From assembly GCA_040756745.1 (NCBI GenBank), contig JBFLYO010000018.1, forward strand, positions 6,244-70,243: DNA of 64,000 nucleotides. The letters run 5' to 3'. Below the pieces are notes generated by a model that was not told where the DNA came from, searched no databases, and saw only the letters and a list, made by a program, of their open reading frames with translations. The position numbers and the translations under genes are program-made. Numbering within the stretch: the first letter of the stretch is position 1; the number at the start of each line of letters is the position of its first letter. The stretch is from JBFLYO01 sp040756745 (GTDB lineage: Bacteria > Bacteroidota > Ignavibacteria > UBA10030 > UBA6906). Below are positions 54,975 to 63,240 of the stretch, piece after piece.

Positions 54975-55070
54975 GACTGGGGGTGAGGGTTTGCACGGGG
55001 GCGGGCAAATTTCCACTCGGTTCACTACATTGCAGATCGTTCACGGACGACCAGATTCTGGGACGCGACA

Positions 55071-55826
55071 ATGAACTTCCGGATTCTTCCTCTTTCTATT
55101 CCCATCCTTGCACTCATGTCATGCGCAGGTTCACAGGAGACAACAATGCCCGAAGGCCGCCAAGTTCCGGGACAGTATTCAGGAACCGTCACAACGCACG
55201 TCGAACTGCAATACCTGCTCTATCTTCCAGAGGGCTATGCTGCGAGCAAACACGCGTGGCCGCTCGTCCTCTTCCTCCATGGCATGGGGGAGCGCGGGAA
55301 GGACCTAAATCTTGTGAAAAGGCACGGTCCGCCGGCGCTGGCGGATAAGGGAACGCAGTATCCTTTCATCTTGCTTTCGCCCCAATGTCCCGACGATGAA
55401 TTCTGGTCTGTGCCTGCCCTCAAAGCGCTGCTGGACGATGTTGAGCGCAGGCACCGCGTGGATCCCGCGCGCGTGTATGTCACAGGCCTCAGCATGGGCG
55501 GCAACGGCACCTGGAGACTGGCGGCAGCATATCCCGACCACTTCGCTGCCATCGTGCCGATCTGCGGATGGGGAGATACTGCAGCCGCTGCCGCAATGAA
55601 GGACATCCCCGCCTGGGTGTTCCATGGCCAGAAGGACCCAGTCGTTCCCGTGGATCGGTCGAATGCCATCGTGAGGGCCTTGCGTGCCGTGGGTGCCGAT
55701 GTCCGCCTCACTGTGTACCCGGAGGCGGGGCACGATGCCTGGTCGGAAACTTACCGCAACCAGGAATTGTTCCAATGGTTGATGGCCCAGAAACGGCCCT
55801 CCGCTCGGGGAAGCGCGGGAAAATGA
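55071..55826 (+). CDS. Lipoprotein alpha/beta hydrolase (PHB depolymerase/esterase-like)
   Basis: A protein of 251 aa. Lipobox in ALMSCAG, so it is anchored in a membrane. The fold is clear from PLVLFLHGMGERGKD, nucleophile Ser in VTGLSMGGNGTW, Asp in VFHGQKDPVVPVD and His in EAGHDAW, all complete. It resembles prolyl-oligopeptidase-type esterases and carbohydrate esterases with a TGLSMGG elbow. Substrate is unknown. It ends 27 bp before the promoter of the cysteine operon. Confidence 0.9.
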   Translation: MNFRILPLSIPILALMSCAGSQETTMPEGRQVPGQYSGTVTTHVELQYLLYLPEGYAASKHAWPLVLFLHGMGERGKDLNLVKRHGPPALADKGTQYPFILLSPQCPDDEFWSVPALKALLDDVERRHRVDPARVYVTGLSMGGNGTWRLAAAYPDHFAAIVPICGWGDTAAAAAMKDIPAWVFHGQKDPVVPVDRSNAIVRALRAVGADVRLTVYPEAGHDAWSETYRNQELFQWLMAQKRPSARGSAGK

Positions 55827-55852
55827 TAAGGAGAAATCCGGTCCTATTGGTC

Positions 55853-55881
55853 TTGATTATCTCCGGTCAGCCGCGTATATT
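55853..55881 (+). promoter_or_regulatory. Promoter of cysteine operon
   Basis: TTGATT, 17-bp spacer, TATATT. The expected start of transcription (about 55888-55890) is within 3 nt of ATG 55891, so the leader ORF is likely to be read from a leaderless mRNA. Confidence 0.7.
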
Positions 55882-55890
55882 GTCGATACT

Positions 55891-55995
55891 ATGGATTTGC
55901 GTCAGACACATATCGCGAACCATGCAGGTGCTCGGTGGACGTGTTGTTGTCCCACTGCCATGGGAACCGCCTACCTTCGCGAAGGAATGAACTGA
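55891..55995 (+). CDS. Leader peptide with three consecutive Cys codons
   Basis: A 34-codon ORF, too short for usual annotation, runs from ATG 55891 to TGA 55993-55995. Residues 15-23 read RWTCCCPTA; the three Cys are adjacent TGT codons at 55942-55950. No Shine-Dalgarno is present, but the promoter places the mRNA 5' end almost at the ATG. The stretch GTGTTGTTGTC (55941-55951) can pair with GACAAGCAACAC (55994-56005), with one bulged G, so the Cys codons are held in a stem closed by the ORF's own stop region. A terminator-like hairpin and the cysM-like gene follow. Leaders with Cys runs upstream of cysteine genes are known in mycobacteria. The peptide is probably a sensor of cysteinyl-tRNA, not a functional protein. 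Confidence 0.75.
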   Translation: MDLRQTHIANHAGARWTCCCPTAMGTAYLREGMN

Positions 55996-56024
55996 CAAGC
56001 AACACATATTCACCTGGCCACTAT

Positions 56025-56064
56025 AGCCCTTCGACGAACATGGACGAAGGGCTTTCGTGTTCTT
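56025..56064 (+). terminator. Attenuator-type terminator hairpin ahead of cysM
   Basis: AGCCCTTCG (56025-56033) and CGAAGGGCT (56045-56053) form a perfect 9-bp stem with an 11-nt loop, followed by the T-rich TTCGTGTTCTT. It starts 30 nt after the leader ORF stop. Its left arm can instead pair with CGAAGG at 55980-55985 inside the leader ORF, giving a competing structure. Confidence 0.7.
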
Positions 56065-56082
56065 AGGGGAAGGATCAGCAAC

Positions 56083-57114
56083 ATGTTTGTGGATCATAGA
56101 ACGGGTGAGGGAGGCGTCCCTCCAACCGGGAGGATTGCCAGGTCACAACATCCAGGCACGCCGAGGGTCAGGGGACCGATTGAGTGCGCCGCACAGGACC
56201 CCCGCTCCCTTCCTGGTCGTATCGGAGGAACACCCTTGCTCCGAATCCGGAAAATACTGCCACGCAACGCTCGGATAGAGATCCTGGCGAAAGCAGAATG
56301 GCTGAACCCCGGTGGGTCGGTCAAGGACCGTGCCGCACTCAGCATGTTGCTCGATGCGGAACGGAGGGGAGCGCTCAAGCCGGAGACGATCATCATTGAC
56401 GCGACGAGCGGCAACACCGGCATTGCCTATGCAATGCTTGGTGCCGCCTTCGGCTACCACATCGCGCTTGCCCTCCCCGCCAACGCAAGCGAGGAGCGCA
56501 AGCAAATCCTGCGCGCTTACGGCGCAGAGGTGATCCTCACCGACCCAATGTCGGGCACCGACGGTGCACAGGAGCGCGTAAAGGAGATCGTTGCGGCACG
56601 TCCGGATCTTTACTACTATCCAGACCAGTACAACAACCCCGCCAACTGGAGGGCGCATTACGAGACCACCGGCGCCGAGATCCTGGAACAGACCGAAGGA
56701 AGGGTCACACATTTCATTGCGGGACTTGGCACGACGGGAACGTTTGTCGGGAATGCCCGGAGATTGAAGGAGGCAGGTTCCCCAGTCACCTGTATATCGT
56801 TTGAGCCCGACGTGCCTCTTCACGGTATGGAGGGCCTCAAGCATCTCGAAACCGCAATCACGCCGGGCATCTACGACCCTTCGCTCGCCGACGAACATCT
56901 GACCGTTTCCACGGAAGAGGCCCGGGCAATGACACTCCGGCTTGCCCGCGAGGAAGGATTGTACGTCGGCGTGTCGAGCGGCGCCGCGATGGCTGCCTGC
57001 CTCCGCGTCGCCTCACGGCTTGATGCGGGCGTCATTGTGACAGTGTTTCCCGACGGCGGGACCCGGTACGGGGGCGAGCGATTCTGGCACGAATCGCCGG
57101 AGATGAAACCATGA
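56083..57114 (+). CDS. cysM: CysM-like O-phosphoserine/O-acetylserine sulfhydrylase
   Basis: A protein of 343 aa; ATG 56083 follows AGGGGAAGGA, which fixes the start and gives an N-terminal extension of about 50 residues. PLP-dependent beta-replacement enzyme: the Schiff-base Lys is in LNPGGSVKDRAALSM, with TSGNTGIAYAMLGA and the phosphate loop GLGTTGTFVGNA. The C-terminal region is long, and FEPDVPLHGMEGLKHLETAITPGIYDP resembles mycobacterial CysM, which takes sulfur from the CysO thiocarboxylate. It is first in a tightly packed operon with a JAMM protease (4-bp overlap) and a carrier/E1/rhodanese fusion. Acceptor preference (phosphoserine or acetylserine) is open. Confidence 0.9.
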   Translation: MFVDHRTGEGGVPPTGRIARSQHPGTPRVRGPIECAAQDPRSLPGRIGGTPLLRIRKILPRNARIEILAKAEWLNPGGSVKDRAALSMLLDAERRGALKPETIIIDATSGNTGIAYAMLGAAFGYHIALALPANASEERKQILRAYGAEVILTDPMSGTDGAQERVKEIVAARPDLYYYPDQYNNPANWRAHYETTGAEILEQTEGRVTHFIAGLGTTGTFVGNARRLKEAGSPVTCISFEPDVPLHGMEGLKHLETAITPGIYDPSLADEHLTVSTEEARAMTLRLAREEGLYVGVSSGAAMAACLRVASRLDAGVIVTVFPDGGTRYGGERFWHESPEMKP

Positions 57115-57575
57115 TCCTCAGGATTCCTCTGGCTGCATTTGACCGGATCCGCATGCACGGCGAGCAGACGTATCCCGAAGAATGCTGCGGGGTGATGCTC
57201 GGCGTGCAGACCGATGAGGAGCGAACGGTCCGCATGATCCTTCCGATGGATAACGTGCAAACGGAGAACCGCGGGCGACGCTTTCTCCTTTCTCCCGAAC
57301 AGTATCTGGAGGCGGAGCGGCAATCGGCGGAATTGCAGATGGATATCCTCGGATTCTATCATTCTCATCCGGATCATCCGGCCCTCCCTTCATCCTTCGA
57401 TACGGAACACGCGTACCCATGGTTCGCGTATGTAATCGCCTCGGTCTCAGGGGGGAAAGCGGGAGAAGTGACTGCGTGGCTTCTGGCCGAAACAAGGGGA
57501 CGGTTCGACAAGCTCCCGCTCCTTGTCGGCGATTCGGAGGATGCACCGGTCGCGGCCAGACATACGAAAGCGTAA
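57111..57575 (+). CDS. JAMM/M67 metallopeptidase (Mec-like)
   Basis: A protein of 154 aa, ATG overlapping the cysM stop by 4 bp (ATGA), so translation is coupled. The zinc motif is complete: Glu in YPEECCGVML, HSHP with the following PALPSSFD (HxHP...S..D) in GFYHSHPDHPALPSSFD. Mycobacterial Mec removes the finished cysteine from the C-terminal Gly-Gly of CysO. Here the carrier is fused to an E1 with its GG internal, so the enzyme could also cut the precursor after GG to release the mature carrier. About 22 bp separate it from the next start. Confidence 0.92.
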   Translation: MILRIPLAAFDRIRMHGEQTYPEECCGVMLGVQTDEERTVRMILPMDNVQTENRGRRFLLSPEQYLEAERQSAELQMDILGFYHSHPDHPALPSSFDTEHAYPWFAYVIASVSGGKAGEVTAWLLAETRGRFDKLPLLVGDSEDAPVAARHTKA

Positions 57576-57597
57576 ACAGGGAACGAAAGGAGTACTC

Positions 57598-59046
57598 ATG
57601 GCTGTAACGGTGTTCATCCCATCACCTCTGCGCAGCTTCACGGATTCGCTCTCGAAGGTGGCTCTGGAAGGGGCAACGGTCGGAGAAGTGTTGCACAACC
57701 TCGGGGCACGGTACACGCGTGTCCGCCCGCATCTCTACGCTGAGAACGGCAAGCTGAGAAGCTACGTCAACATCTATGTGAATGATGAGGACATTCGTCA
57801 CCTCCGCAACGAGCAAACACCCGTGAACGATTCGGATACGGTGAGCATCGTCCCCTCCATAGCGGGAGGGGCGACCATCGCTCCCTCTCCAGGGCGCGCC
57901 GAACCCGCGCTGACCAATGACGAGATCCTGCGTTACAGCAGGCATCTCATCATGCCCGAGGTGGGGATGAGGGGACAGAAGCAATTAAAAGCCGCCCGGG
58001 TGCTTATCATCGGTGCGGGGGGACTTGGTTCCCCGCTCGGCCTGTACCTTGCGTCGGCCGGGGTCGGAACGATCGGCATTGTGGATTTCGATGTCGTGGA
58101 GCTGACGAACCTCCAGCGCCAGATCCTCCACTCCACGTCGGACATCGGCCGCCTTAAGCTGGAGTCAGCGCGGGAGTCGATCGAGGCGATCAACCCTCAT
58201 GTACGCGTTGAGACGCACAACGTGCGTCTGACATCGGAGAATGCACTCGACATTGTTGCTCGGTACGACATTGTGGTGGATGGAACCGACAATTTCGCCA
58301 CCCGCTACCTCGTGAACGATGCTTGCGTACTGCTGGGAAAGCCGAACGTCTACGGCTCCATCTTCAGGTTTGACGGACAGGTGAGCGTCTTCGATGCGCA
58401 ACGAGGGCCCTGCTACCGCTGCCTCTATCCTTCCCCCCCACCGCCCGGCCTCGTGCCGAGCTGTGCTGAAGGGGGCGTACTCGGTGTGCTCCCGGGGGTC
58501 GTCGGATCCCTGCAGGCCCTGGAGACGATAAAACTCATCCTCAACAAGGGAGAGCCCCTCATCGGACGGCTGTTGCTGTTCGATGCGTTGCAGTTCACGT
58601 TTCGTGAGCTTACGCTCCGGAAGGACCCCTCCTGCCCGGTCTGCGGAGAATCACCGACGATCCGGTCGCTTATTGACTACGATGAGTTCTGCGGCGTCGG
58701 CACGGCGGAAGAATCCCCGCCGATCGGCGAGCGAAACGTCATAACGGTAGAGCAGCTGAAAAGCGGGCTCGACGCGGGAAACGATCTCTTCCTTCTTGAC
58801 GTCAGGGAGCCGCATGAGTTCGAGATCGTCCACCTTCCTGCGCACCTTATCCCGCTCGGAAATCTTCCGGAACGCGTTAACGAGCTGGACACGGCAAAGG
58901 AGATCGTCGTCTACTGCAGAACGGGAGTGAGGAGCGCGAAGGCGGTGGAATTCCTGCGGACCGTTGGATTCACAAAGGTGAGGAACCTTGCAGGGGGTAT
59001 CGACGCATGGGCGAGACGCATCGATCCGAGTCTGCCCCGCTATTGA
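57598..59046 (+). CDS. Fusion: MoaD/CysO sulfur carrier, MoeB/ThiF E1 and rhodanese
   Basis: A protein of 482 aa, ATG 57598 after AAAGGAG. Residues 1-91 are a ubiquitin-like sulfur carrier (MAVTVFIPSPLRSFT, NDSDTVSIVPSIAGG) ending in GG at 90-91, but the chain continues through a Pro/Ala linker. Residues about 105-355 are an adenylating E1 (RYSRHLIMPEVG, GAGGLGSPLG at 139-148, catalytic Cys in PSCAEGGVLG, zinc CxxC pairs in CYRCLYP and CPVC). Residues about 375-480 are a rhodanese with active-site YCRTGVRSAK. MoaD-like proteins normally end free at GG for adenylation. The fusion places donor, activator and carrier in one chain. Confidence 0.95.
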   Translation: MAVTVFIPSPLRSFTDSLSKVALEGATVGEVLHNLGARYTRVRPHLYAENGKLRSYVNIYVNDEDIRHLRNEQTPVNDSDTVSIVPSIAGGATIAPSPGRAEPALTNDEILRYSRHLIMPEVGMRGQKQLKAARVLIIGAGGLGSPLGLYLASAGVGTIGIVDFDVVELTNLQRQILHSTSDIGRLKLESARESIEAINPHVRVETHNVRLTSENALDIVARYDIVVDGTDNFATRYLVNDACVLLGKPNVYGSIFRFDGQVSVFDAQRGPCYRCLYPSPPPPGLVPSCAEGGVLGVLPGVVGSLQALETIKLILNKGEPLIGRLLLFDALQFTFRELTLRKDPSCPVCGESPTIRSLIDYDEFCGVGTAEESPPIGERNVITVEQLKSGLDAGNDLFLLDVREPHEFEIVHLPAHLIPLGNLPERVNELDTAKEIVVYCRTGVRSAKAVEFLRTVGFTKVRNLAGGIDAWARRIDPSLPRY

Positions 59047-59075
59047 TGCGCAGCGCTGAGGCGTATCGGAGTGGA

Positions 59076-60206
59076 TTACCCCCCTACCGGCTCAGCCCGT
59101 CGCGATTGATGCGATGTAAGGGCCGCTGAAAAAATCTCGTGCGACGCCACCGCCTCATCAGGAGTAACACACCCGAACCTCTCTCCGAGCACACCGGCCC
59201 TCTCGGCCACGCACGCCCCCCACATCTGCAGAAAGCAGTCGGGGAACCCCGGCTCAAAGATCCCGCCGGTAACGGTCGGGAATACCGACTGGTGTCCCAG
59301 ATCGGTCCGCTTCCACGACTGATCCCGTTCTCTCTCAAAAACCCATAGCGACTTCGGCTCCTTCGTGCTGTACCTGATCCCTCCCTCCGTCCCGAGGACT
59401 TCGATGTACCAGGTGTTGGTCTCTCCCGGCGCCATCCGTTTCATCTCGAGCCGCATCGGGACTTCGGCCCCGTTCATATCGACGTCGGTGTGGAGCATGG
59501 CGTTGTCCCACGTATCACACACCGCCATCCCTCCTTTGCCGTCCGGCCGCTTCGCGTAGATCTTCTGAAGCTGTGCAAATACCCGCTTCGGTTTCCAGCC
59601 GAGCCTGAGAGGCATGTGGAGCACATGCATGCCCAGGTCACCCATCACACCGATCTCGCCGCACGTCGCATTCTGGCGCTTCCAGTTGATCGGTTTTGTG
59701 GGGTCAAGGTCGCTTGAGTGCCAGAACCCCGCCCGGATTTCCAGCGGGATGCCCAGCATCCCGTCCCGGACATATCGGTAAACGCGCTGAGCACCGGGAA
59801 GAAAGGTAAATTCCGAGCTGACACGCACAAACCGTTCCGAGCCCCTCGCAAGTGACGCAATCCGCTTCGAAGCGGCGAGGTCGATGCCGAAAGGTTTCTC
59901 GGCCAGGAGGTCCTTACCGCCCTTCAGGACGTCTGTGTAGATCCCTTCATGGAGATTGTGGGGCACCGCAACATATATCAGGTCCACGTCGGGCGAGTGA
60001 AGGAGTTCGCGGTGATCGGCGGTGATCAGTCGTACCGTCGGCACTCTCCGGAACCATTCGCGCGCTCCCTCGGCGACATCGCAGACAGCGACAAGCTCCG
60101 CATGCACGGGGAAGTTATCGAGCGCAAACCAGCGGCCGAGTGCGCTGGCGGTCTCTTTCCCCATCAAGCCACCGCCGATAATGCCCACGCGCACGTGCGC
60201 ACTCAT
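59076..60206 (-). CDS. Gfo/Idh/MocA family oxidoreductase
   Basis: A protein of 376 aa, ATG overlapping the upstream aldolase gene's stop by 4 bp. NAD(P)-binding VRVGIIGGGLMGKETASALG, and the family AEKPFGIDLAASKRI with the conserved Lys of EKP. GVMGDLGMHVLHMPLRLG matches the H-containing active-site region. Typically oxidises a sugar or inositol hydroxyl group. No signal peptide is seen. With the aldolase, a pathway for a modified sugar is likely, its identity not readable. Confidence 0.9.
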   Translation of the reverse strand: MSAHVRVGIIGGGLMGKETASALGRWFALDNFPVHAELVAVCDVAEGAREWFRRVPTVRLITADHRELLHSPDVDLIYVAVPHNLHEGIYTDVLKGGKDLLAEKPFGIDLAASKRIASLARGSERFVRVSSEFTFLPGAQRVYRYVRDGMLGIPLEIRAGFWHSSDLDPTKPINWKRQNATCGEIGVMGDLGMHVLHMPLRLGWKPKRVFAQLQKIYAKRPDGKGGMAVCDTWDNAMLHTDVDMNGAEVPMRLEMKRMAPGETNTWYIEVLGTEGGIRYSTKEPKSLWVFERERDQSWKRTDLGHQSVFPTVTGGIFEPGFPDCFLQMWGACVAERAGVLGERFGCVTPDEAVASHEIFSAALTSHQSRRAEPVGG

Positions 60207-61039
60207 GATTTCTCACCGATGAATGCCGCGGCGCTCTCTGCGCTCGCGCCGTCATGGACAATCGCCATAAGTGCCCTGGTCATCCCCGCGGGATTCCGGT
60301 GTTGGATGATGTTGCGGCCATACACAATCCCTGCGATCCCCTGTTTCATCAGGGCTTCCGTTCGCTTGAGGATCTCGCCATCAGGTGCCTTCCCCCCTCC
60401 TCGCACGAGGACAGGGACTCTGGCGATTTCGACGACGCGGTGGTAGAGATTCACATCGTCTGTCGGGTCGGCTTTGATCACGTCGGCACCAAGCTCCACC
60501 GCCTGCCGCACCAGCGGCAGGATCTTATCGATATCGCCGTCCACCATGTACCCTCCCGCCGACTCGTTCGTTCGGAAGACGAGCGGTTCGATCATGAGCG
60601 GCATTCCAAAGACGTCGCACTCCGGTTTGAGCTTCAGGATATTCTGGATACATTGGTCGGTCACTTCCGGCTGACCGGGAATGCGGAAAAGGTTCACCAC
60701 AACGCAGACCGCATCGAGGCGGATGGCCTGTTCCACCGGCCGCTCGATCATCCTGCTGAAGAGCGTACGGGGAAGGCTGGTGCCGTAGACGTTCGCGACG
60801 TCGGTCCGGAGCACGAGCGAGGGTTTCTCTTTCCCGGGGAGCGACTGGAGAACCCCGGCCTGGCCGACGGTGAGCTGGATTGCATCGGGGCGTGCTTCGA
60901 CGAGGGTTTTCACGCTGCGCGTCATATCCTCGATGCCGTCGAGAAACCCCCGCTCGTTGAAAAACCCATGGTCAATGGCGACGTCGAGGCAGCGACCGGA
61001 CCGGGCGTTGAAGAGTCTGTTGAGTCTGAATTTTTCCAT
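60203..61039 (-). CDS. DhnA/LsrF-type class I aldolase
   Basis: A protein of 278 aa from ATG 61039 (MEKFRLNRLFNARSG); a longer frame to 61153 crosses the divergent promoter. AIDHGFFNERG is the N-terminal signature of DeoC/LsrF/FbaB-type aldolases, and the Schiff-base Lys is likely in GADVIKADPTDDV, followed by VPVLVRGGGKAPD. It could act in sugar catabolism or phosphorylated-ketose cleavage. The 4-bp overlap with the oxidoreductase implies coupled synthesis. Confidence 0.85.
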   Translation of the reverse strand: MEKFRLNRLFNARSGRCLDVAIDHGFFNERGFLDGIEDMTRSVKTLVEARPDAIQLTVGQAGVLQSLPGKEKPSLVLRTDVANVYGTSLPRTLFSRMIERPVEQAIRLDAVCVVVNLFRIPGQPEVTDQCIQNILKLKPECDVFGMPLMIEPLVFRTNESAGGYMVDGDIDKILPLVRQAVELGADVIKADPTDDVNLYHRVVEIARVPVLVRGGGKAPDGEILKRTEALMKQGIAGIVYGRNIIQHRNPAGMTRALMAIVHDGASAESAAAFIGEKS

Positions 61040-61086
61040 ATCACCAAAAAGCTCGGCATTACGTATCCAAAATGCAAGATTGCCGA

Positions 61087-61115
61087 TTGATTCCTGCGCG
61101 GGTGGTATGTATCTT
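61087..61115 (+). promoter_or_regulatory. Promoter of S9 peptidase gene
   Basis: TTGATT, 17-bp spacer, TATCTT, about 60 bp upstream of the start at 61177. Confidence 0.65.
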
Positions 61116-61176
61116 GGGCGGCACACGCCGGGAGTGATCCCAGGGCGCTTCAATCAACAGGTGGACGAACTGTCAA

Positions 61177-63135
61177 TTGATTCCTCTCTGGACGCCGGAG
61201 TTTATGATCCGGGTCAACCGCGTCGGGGGCACTGCCATTTCTCCAAACGGAAGCCTCGTCGCGTATGTGATCTCCTCACCGATTCTGACGCCGGACACGT
61301 CCCGATACCTCCCACAGATTTGGCTCGCATCGAGTGACGGCCAACGGAATGAGCGGCTGACATCGGAAGATTTGGGCGCGCTCGATCCGGCATTCTCGCC
61401 GGACGGAACGCTCCTCGCCTATCGCAAGGCGCCTTTCAACGGCACACCCGGACAACTATTCTGCAGGGAACTCACCGGCGGGGAGACCAGACAGATCACC
61501 GCTTCCCCCAACGGGGTTACCGCCTTTCGCTGGGCGCCGGACTCGCGCAGGGTAGCGTACACGATGCCCGAGACAGGGCCTGATGGCGGTGGCGCGTCGG
61601 CTTCCGTTATCATCGCGGATGAATCCCCCCGTCGGGATCACCTCCATGTCGTGGAGGTAAACAAGAGTCAAGCCGGCATCCCGGCAGCGCGACGGCTGAC
61701 CGCCGGATCCTTTCATATCACTTCGTTCGATTGGTCTCCCGACGGAGCAATGATTGTGTTTGCGCATCAACCGACTGCCTCGGCCGACGATGGGCCGGAG
61801 AGCAGGATCGACCTTCTCAGCGTCAACACGCTCCGCATTGTTCCTCTCGTTCACGGGGCCGGCGCAAATGTCAATCCGTTATACTCTCCCGACGGTGAGC
61901 GGATCGTCTACGCCTCCAACGGCGGAGAGCCGTACTGGGCACATACGCTTGATCTCTACATTGTTCCCGCCAGCGGGGGCAACGCGAGGGCGCTGCCGCA
62001 AAGCGCAGGAAGATATGCCACGCCTGTTGGATGGGCGCACAATGGAAGGAGCATTCTCTTCGTCGAACTGGAGGGAACCTCACAGCGGCTCTTCTCTCTT
62101 GCGCCTGACAGCGGGCGGATCGCCACGATTACGACCGGCCCTGGGACGTTGAACTCCCCGGCAATCAGCACGGATGGAACGTCATTCGCATTCGTCCATG
62201 AAAGCTCAGAATCGCCCCCCGAAGCATATGTGAGCAGACTCGCGGAGTACGCTCCGAGAAAAGTGTCAAACGCCAATGGAGAATTTGCGGGCCTCCGCTA
62301 CGCCACAACGGAGGTGATCCGTTGGCAATCTGGAGATGGACGGGAGATTGAGGCGCTCCTCACCTATCCTGCTGGATATGAGCCGGGGACCCCCTGCCCC
62401 TTGATCGTCCAGATTCATGGCGGCCCTGCTAGCGCTTTCCAGCAGTGGTTCACCGGCACTCCGTCGGTGTATCCAATCCAGGCGTTCGCGGAACGGGGAT
62501 ACTGCATCCTCTGTCCCAATCCGAGGGGGAGCAGCGGATACGGGCGAGAATTCAGATACGCCAACATACACGATTGGGGCGGCGGCGACATCGAGGATGT
62601 GATGGCAGGAGTCGAGACTCTGGTTCGAGACGGAATCGCCGATGCCGACAGACTCGGGGTCTGTGGGTGGAGCTATGGGGGATACCTTGGAGCTATTCTG
62701 GCTGCACGATCAACCCGCTTTCGAGCTGTGAGCATAGGCGGGCCCATTGTCGACCTTTCGAGTTTCGCAGGGACGACTGACATCCCGCGATATGTCGCAG
62801 AATACCTCGGCGGCGAGGCATGGCAGATTCCTGAAGAGTACGTTCGACGATCCCCCATCTATGTTGCGGCATCAGTAAACGCACCGACGCAGATTCTCCA
62901 TGGCGCCAGGGATATGCGGGTCCCGGTTTCGCAGGGGTGGGAGATGTATTCTGCATTGAAGCGCCGCGGAGTCCCCACGGAGTTCATCATTTACCCTTCT
63001 TCGCCACACGCGCTTGACGATCCCCGCTCGATCCTTGACGCCGGCAATCGGGTCCTTGCCTGGTTCGAACGATATCTTGGGGGCCCGGCGAAGTCGAGGG
63101 ACCGTAGCCCCCGAGCTTGGTCGAGGGGGCGTTGA
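61177..63135 (+). CDS. S9 family prolyl oligopeptidase-type peptidase
   Basis: A protein of 652 aa with a TTG start; ATG 61204 is in frame but would remove the conserved PLWTPEFMIRVNRVG start. An N-terminal propeller (AISPNGSLVAYVIS, AFSPDGTLLAYRK, LYSPDGERIVYASNGG) precedes the alpha/beta hydrolase at about 380-640 with Ser in GVCGWSYGGYLGA, Asp in LHGARDMRVPVSQG and His in PSSPHALDDP. These are the S9 catalytic triad. It cleaves short peptides; no export signal is visible from this start. Confidence 0.93.
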   Translation: MIPLWTPEFMIRVNRVGGTAISPNGSLVAYVISSPILTPDTSRYLPQIWLASSDGQRNERLTSEDLGALDPAFSPDGTLLAYRKAPFNGTPGQLFCRELTGGETRQITASPNGVTAFRWAPDSRRVAYTMPETGPDGGGASASVIIADESPRRDHLHVVEVNKSQAGIPAARRLTAGSFHITSFDWSPDGAMIVFAHQPTASADDGPESRIDLLSVNTLRIVPLVHGAGANVNPLYSPDGERIVYASNGGEPYWAHTLDLYIVPASGGNARALPQSAGRYATPVGWAHNGRSILFVELEGTSQRLFSLAPDSGRIATITTGPGTLNSPAISTDGTSFAFVHESSESPPEAYVSRLAEYAPRKVSNANGEFAGLRYATTEVIRWQSGDGREIEALLTYPAGYEPGTPCPLIVQIHGGPASAFQQWFTGTPSVYPIQAFAERGYCILCPNPRGSSGYGREFRYANIHDWGGGDIEDVMAGVETLVRDGIADADRLGVCGWSYGGYLGAILAARSTRFRAVSIGGPIVDLSSFAGTTDIPRYVAEYLGGEAWQIPEEYVRRSPIYVAASVNAPTQILHGARDMRVPVSQGWEMYSALKRRGVPTEFIIYPSSPHALDDPRSILDAGNRVLAWFERYLGGPAKSRDRSPRAWSRGR

Positions 63136-63160
63136 TTTTTGGGTTCTTCTCCCCTATCTT
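63132..63160 (+). promoter_or_regulatory. Promoter of second protein kinase gene
   Basis: TTGATT, 17-bp spacer, TATCTT, about 80 bp upstream of GTG 63241. It begins inside the stop of the S9 gene. Confidence 0.6.
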
Positions 63161-63240
63161 GATTGCCGTTCGTTCATTGAAACGCCGCACAGCCCTTCTT
63201 GGGCAACGATGCGGATTCCCCCCTGTGGTCGGGAAATGTC

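Noticed and set aside
55920..56080. Cobalamin or SAM riboswitch upstream of cysM
   Set aside because: CCACTG and TGGGAA words superficially resemble a B12 box, but the region is too short and lacks the other conserved elements. The Cys-codon leader explains it better.
60254..61090. 278-codon plus-strand frame opposite the aldolase
   Set aside because: It lies entirely over the aldolase gene; high GC favours such shadows. No motif is recognisable.
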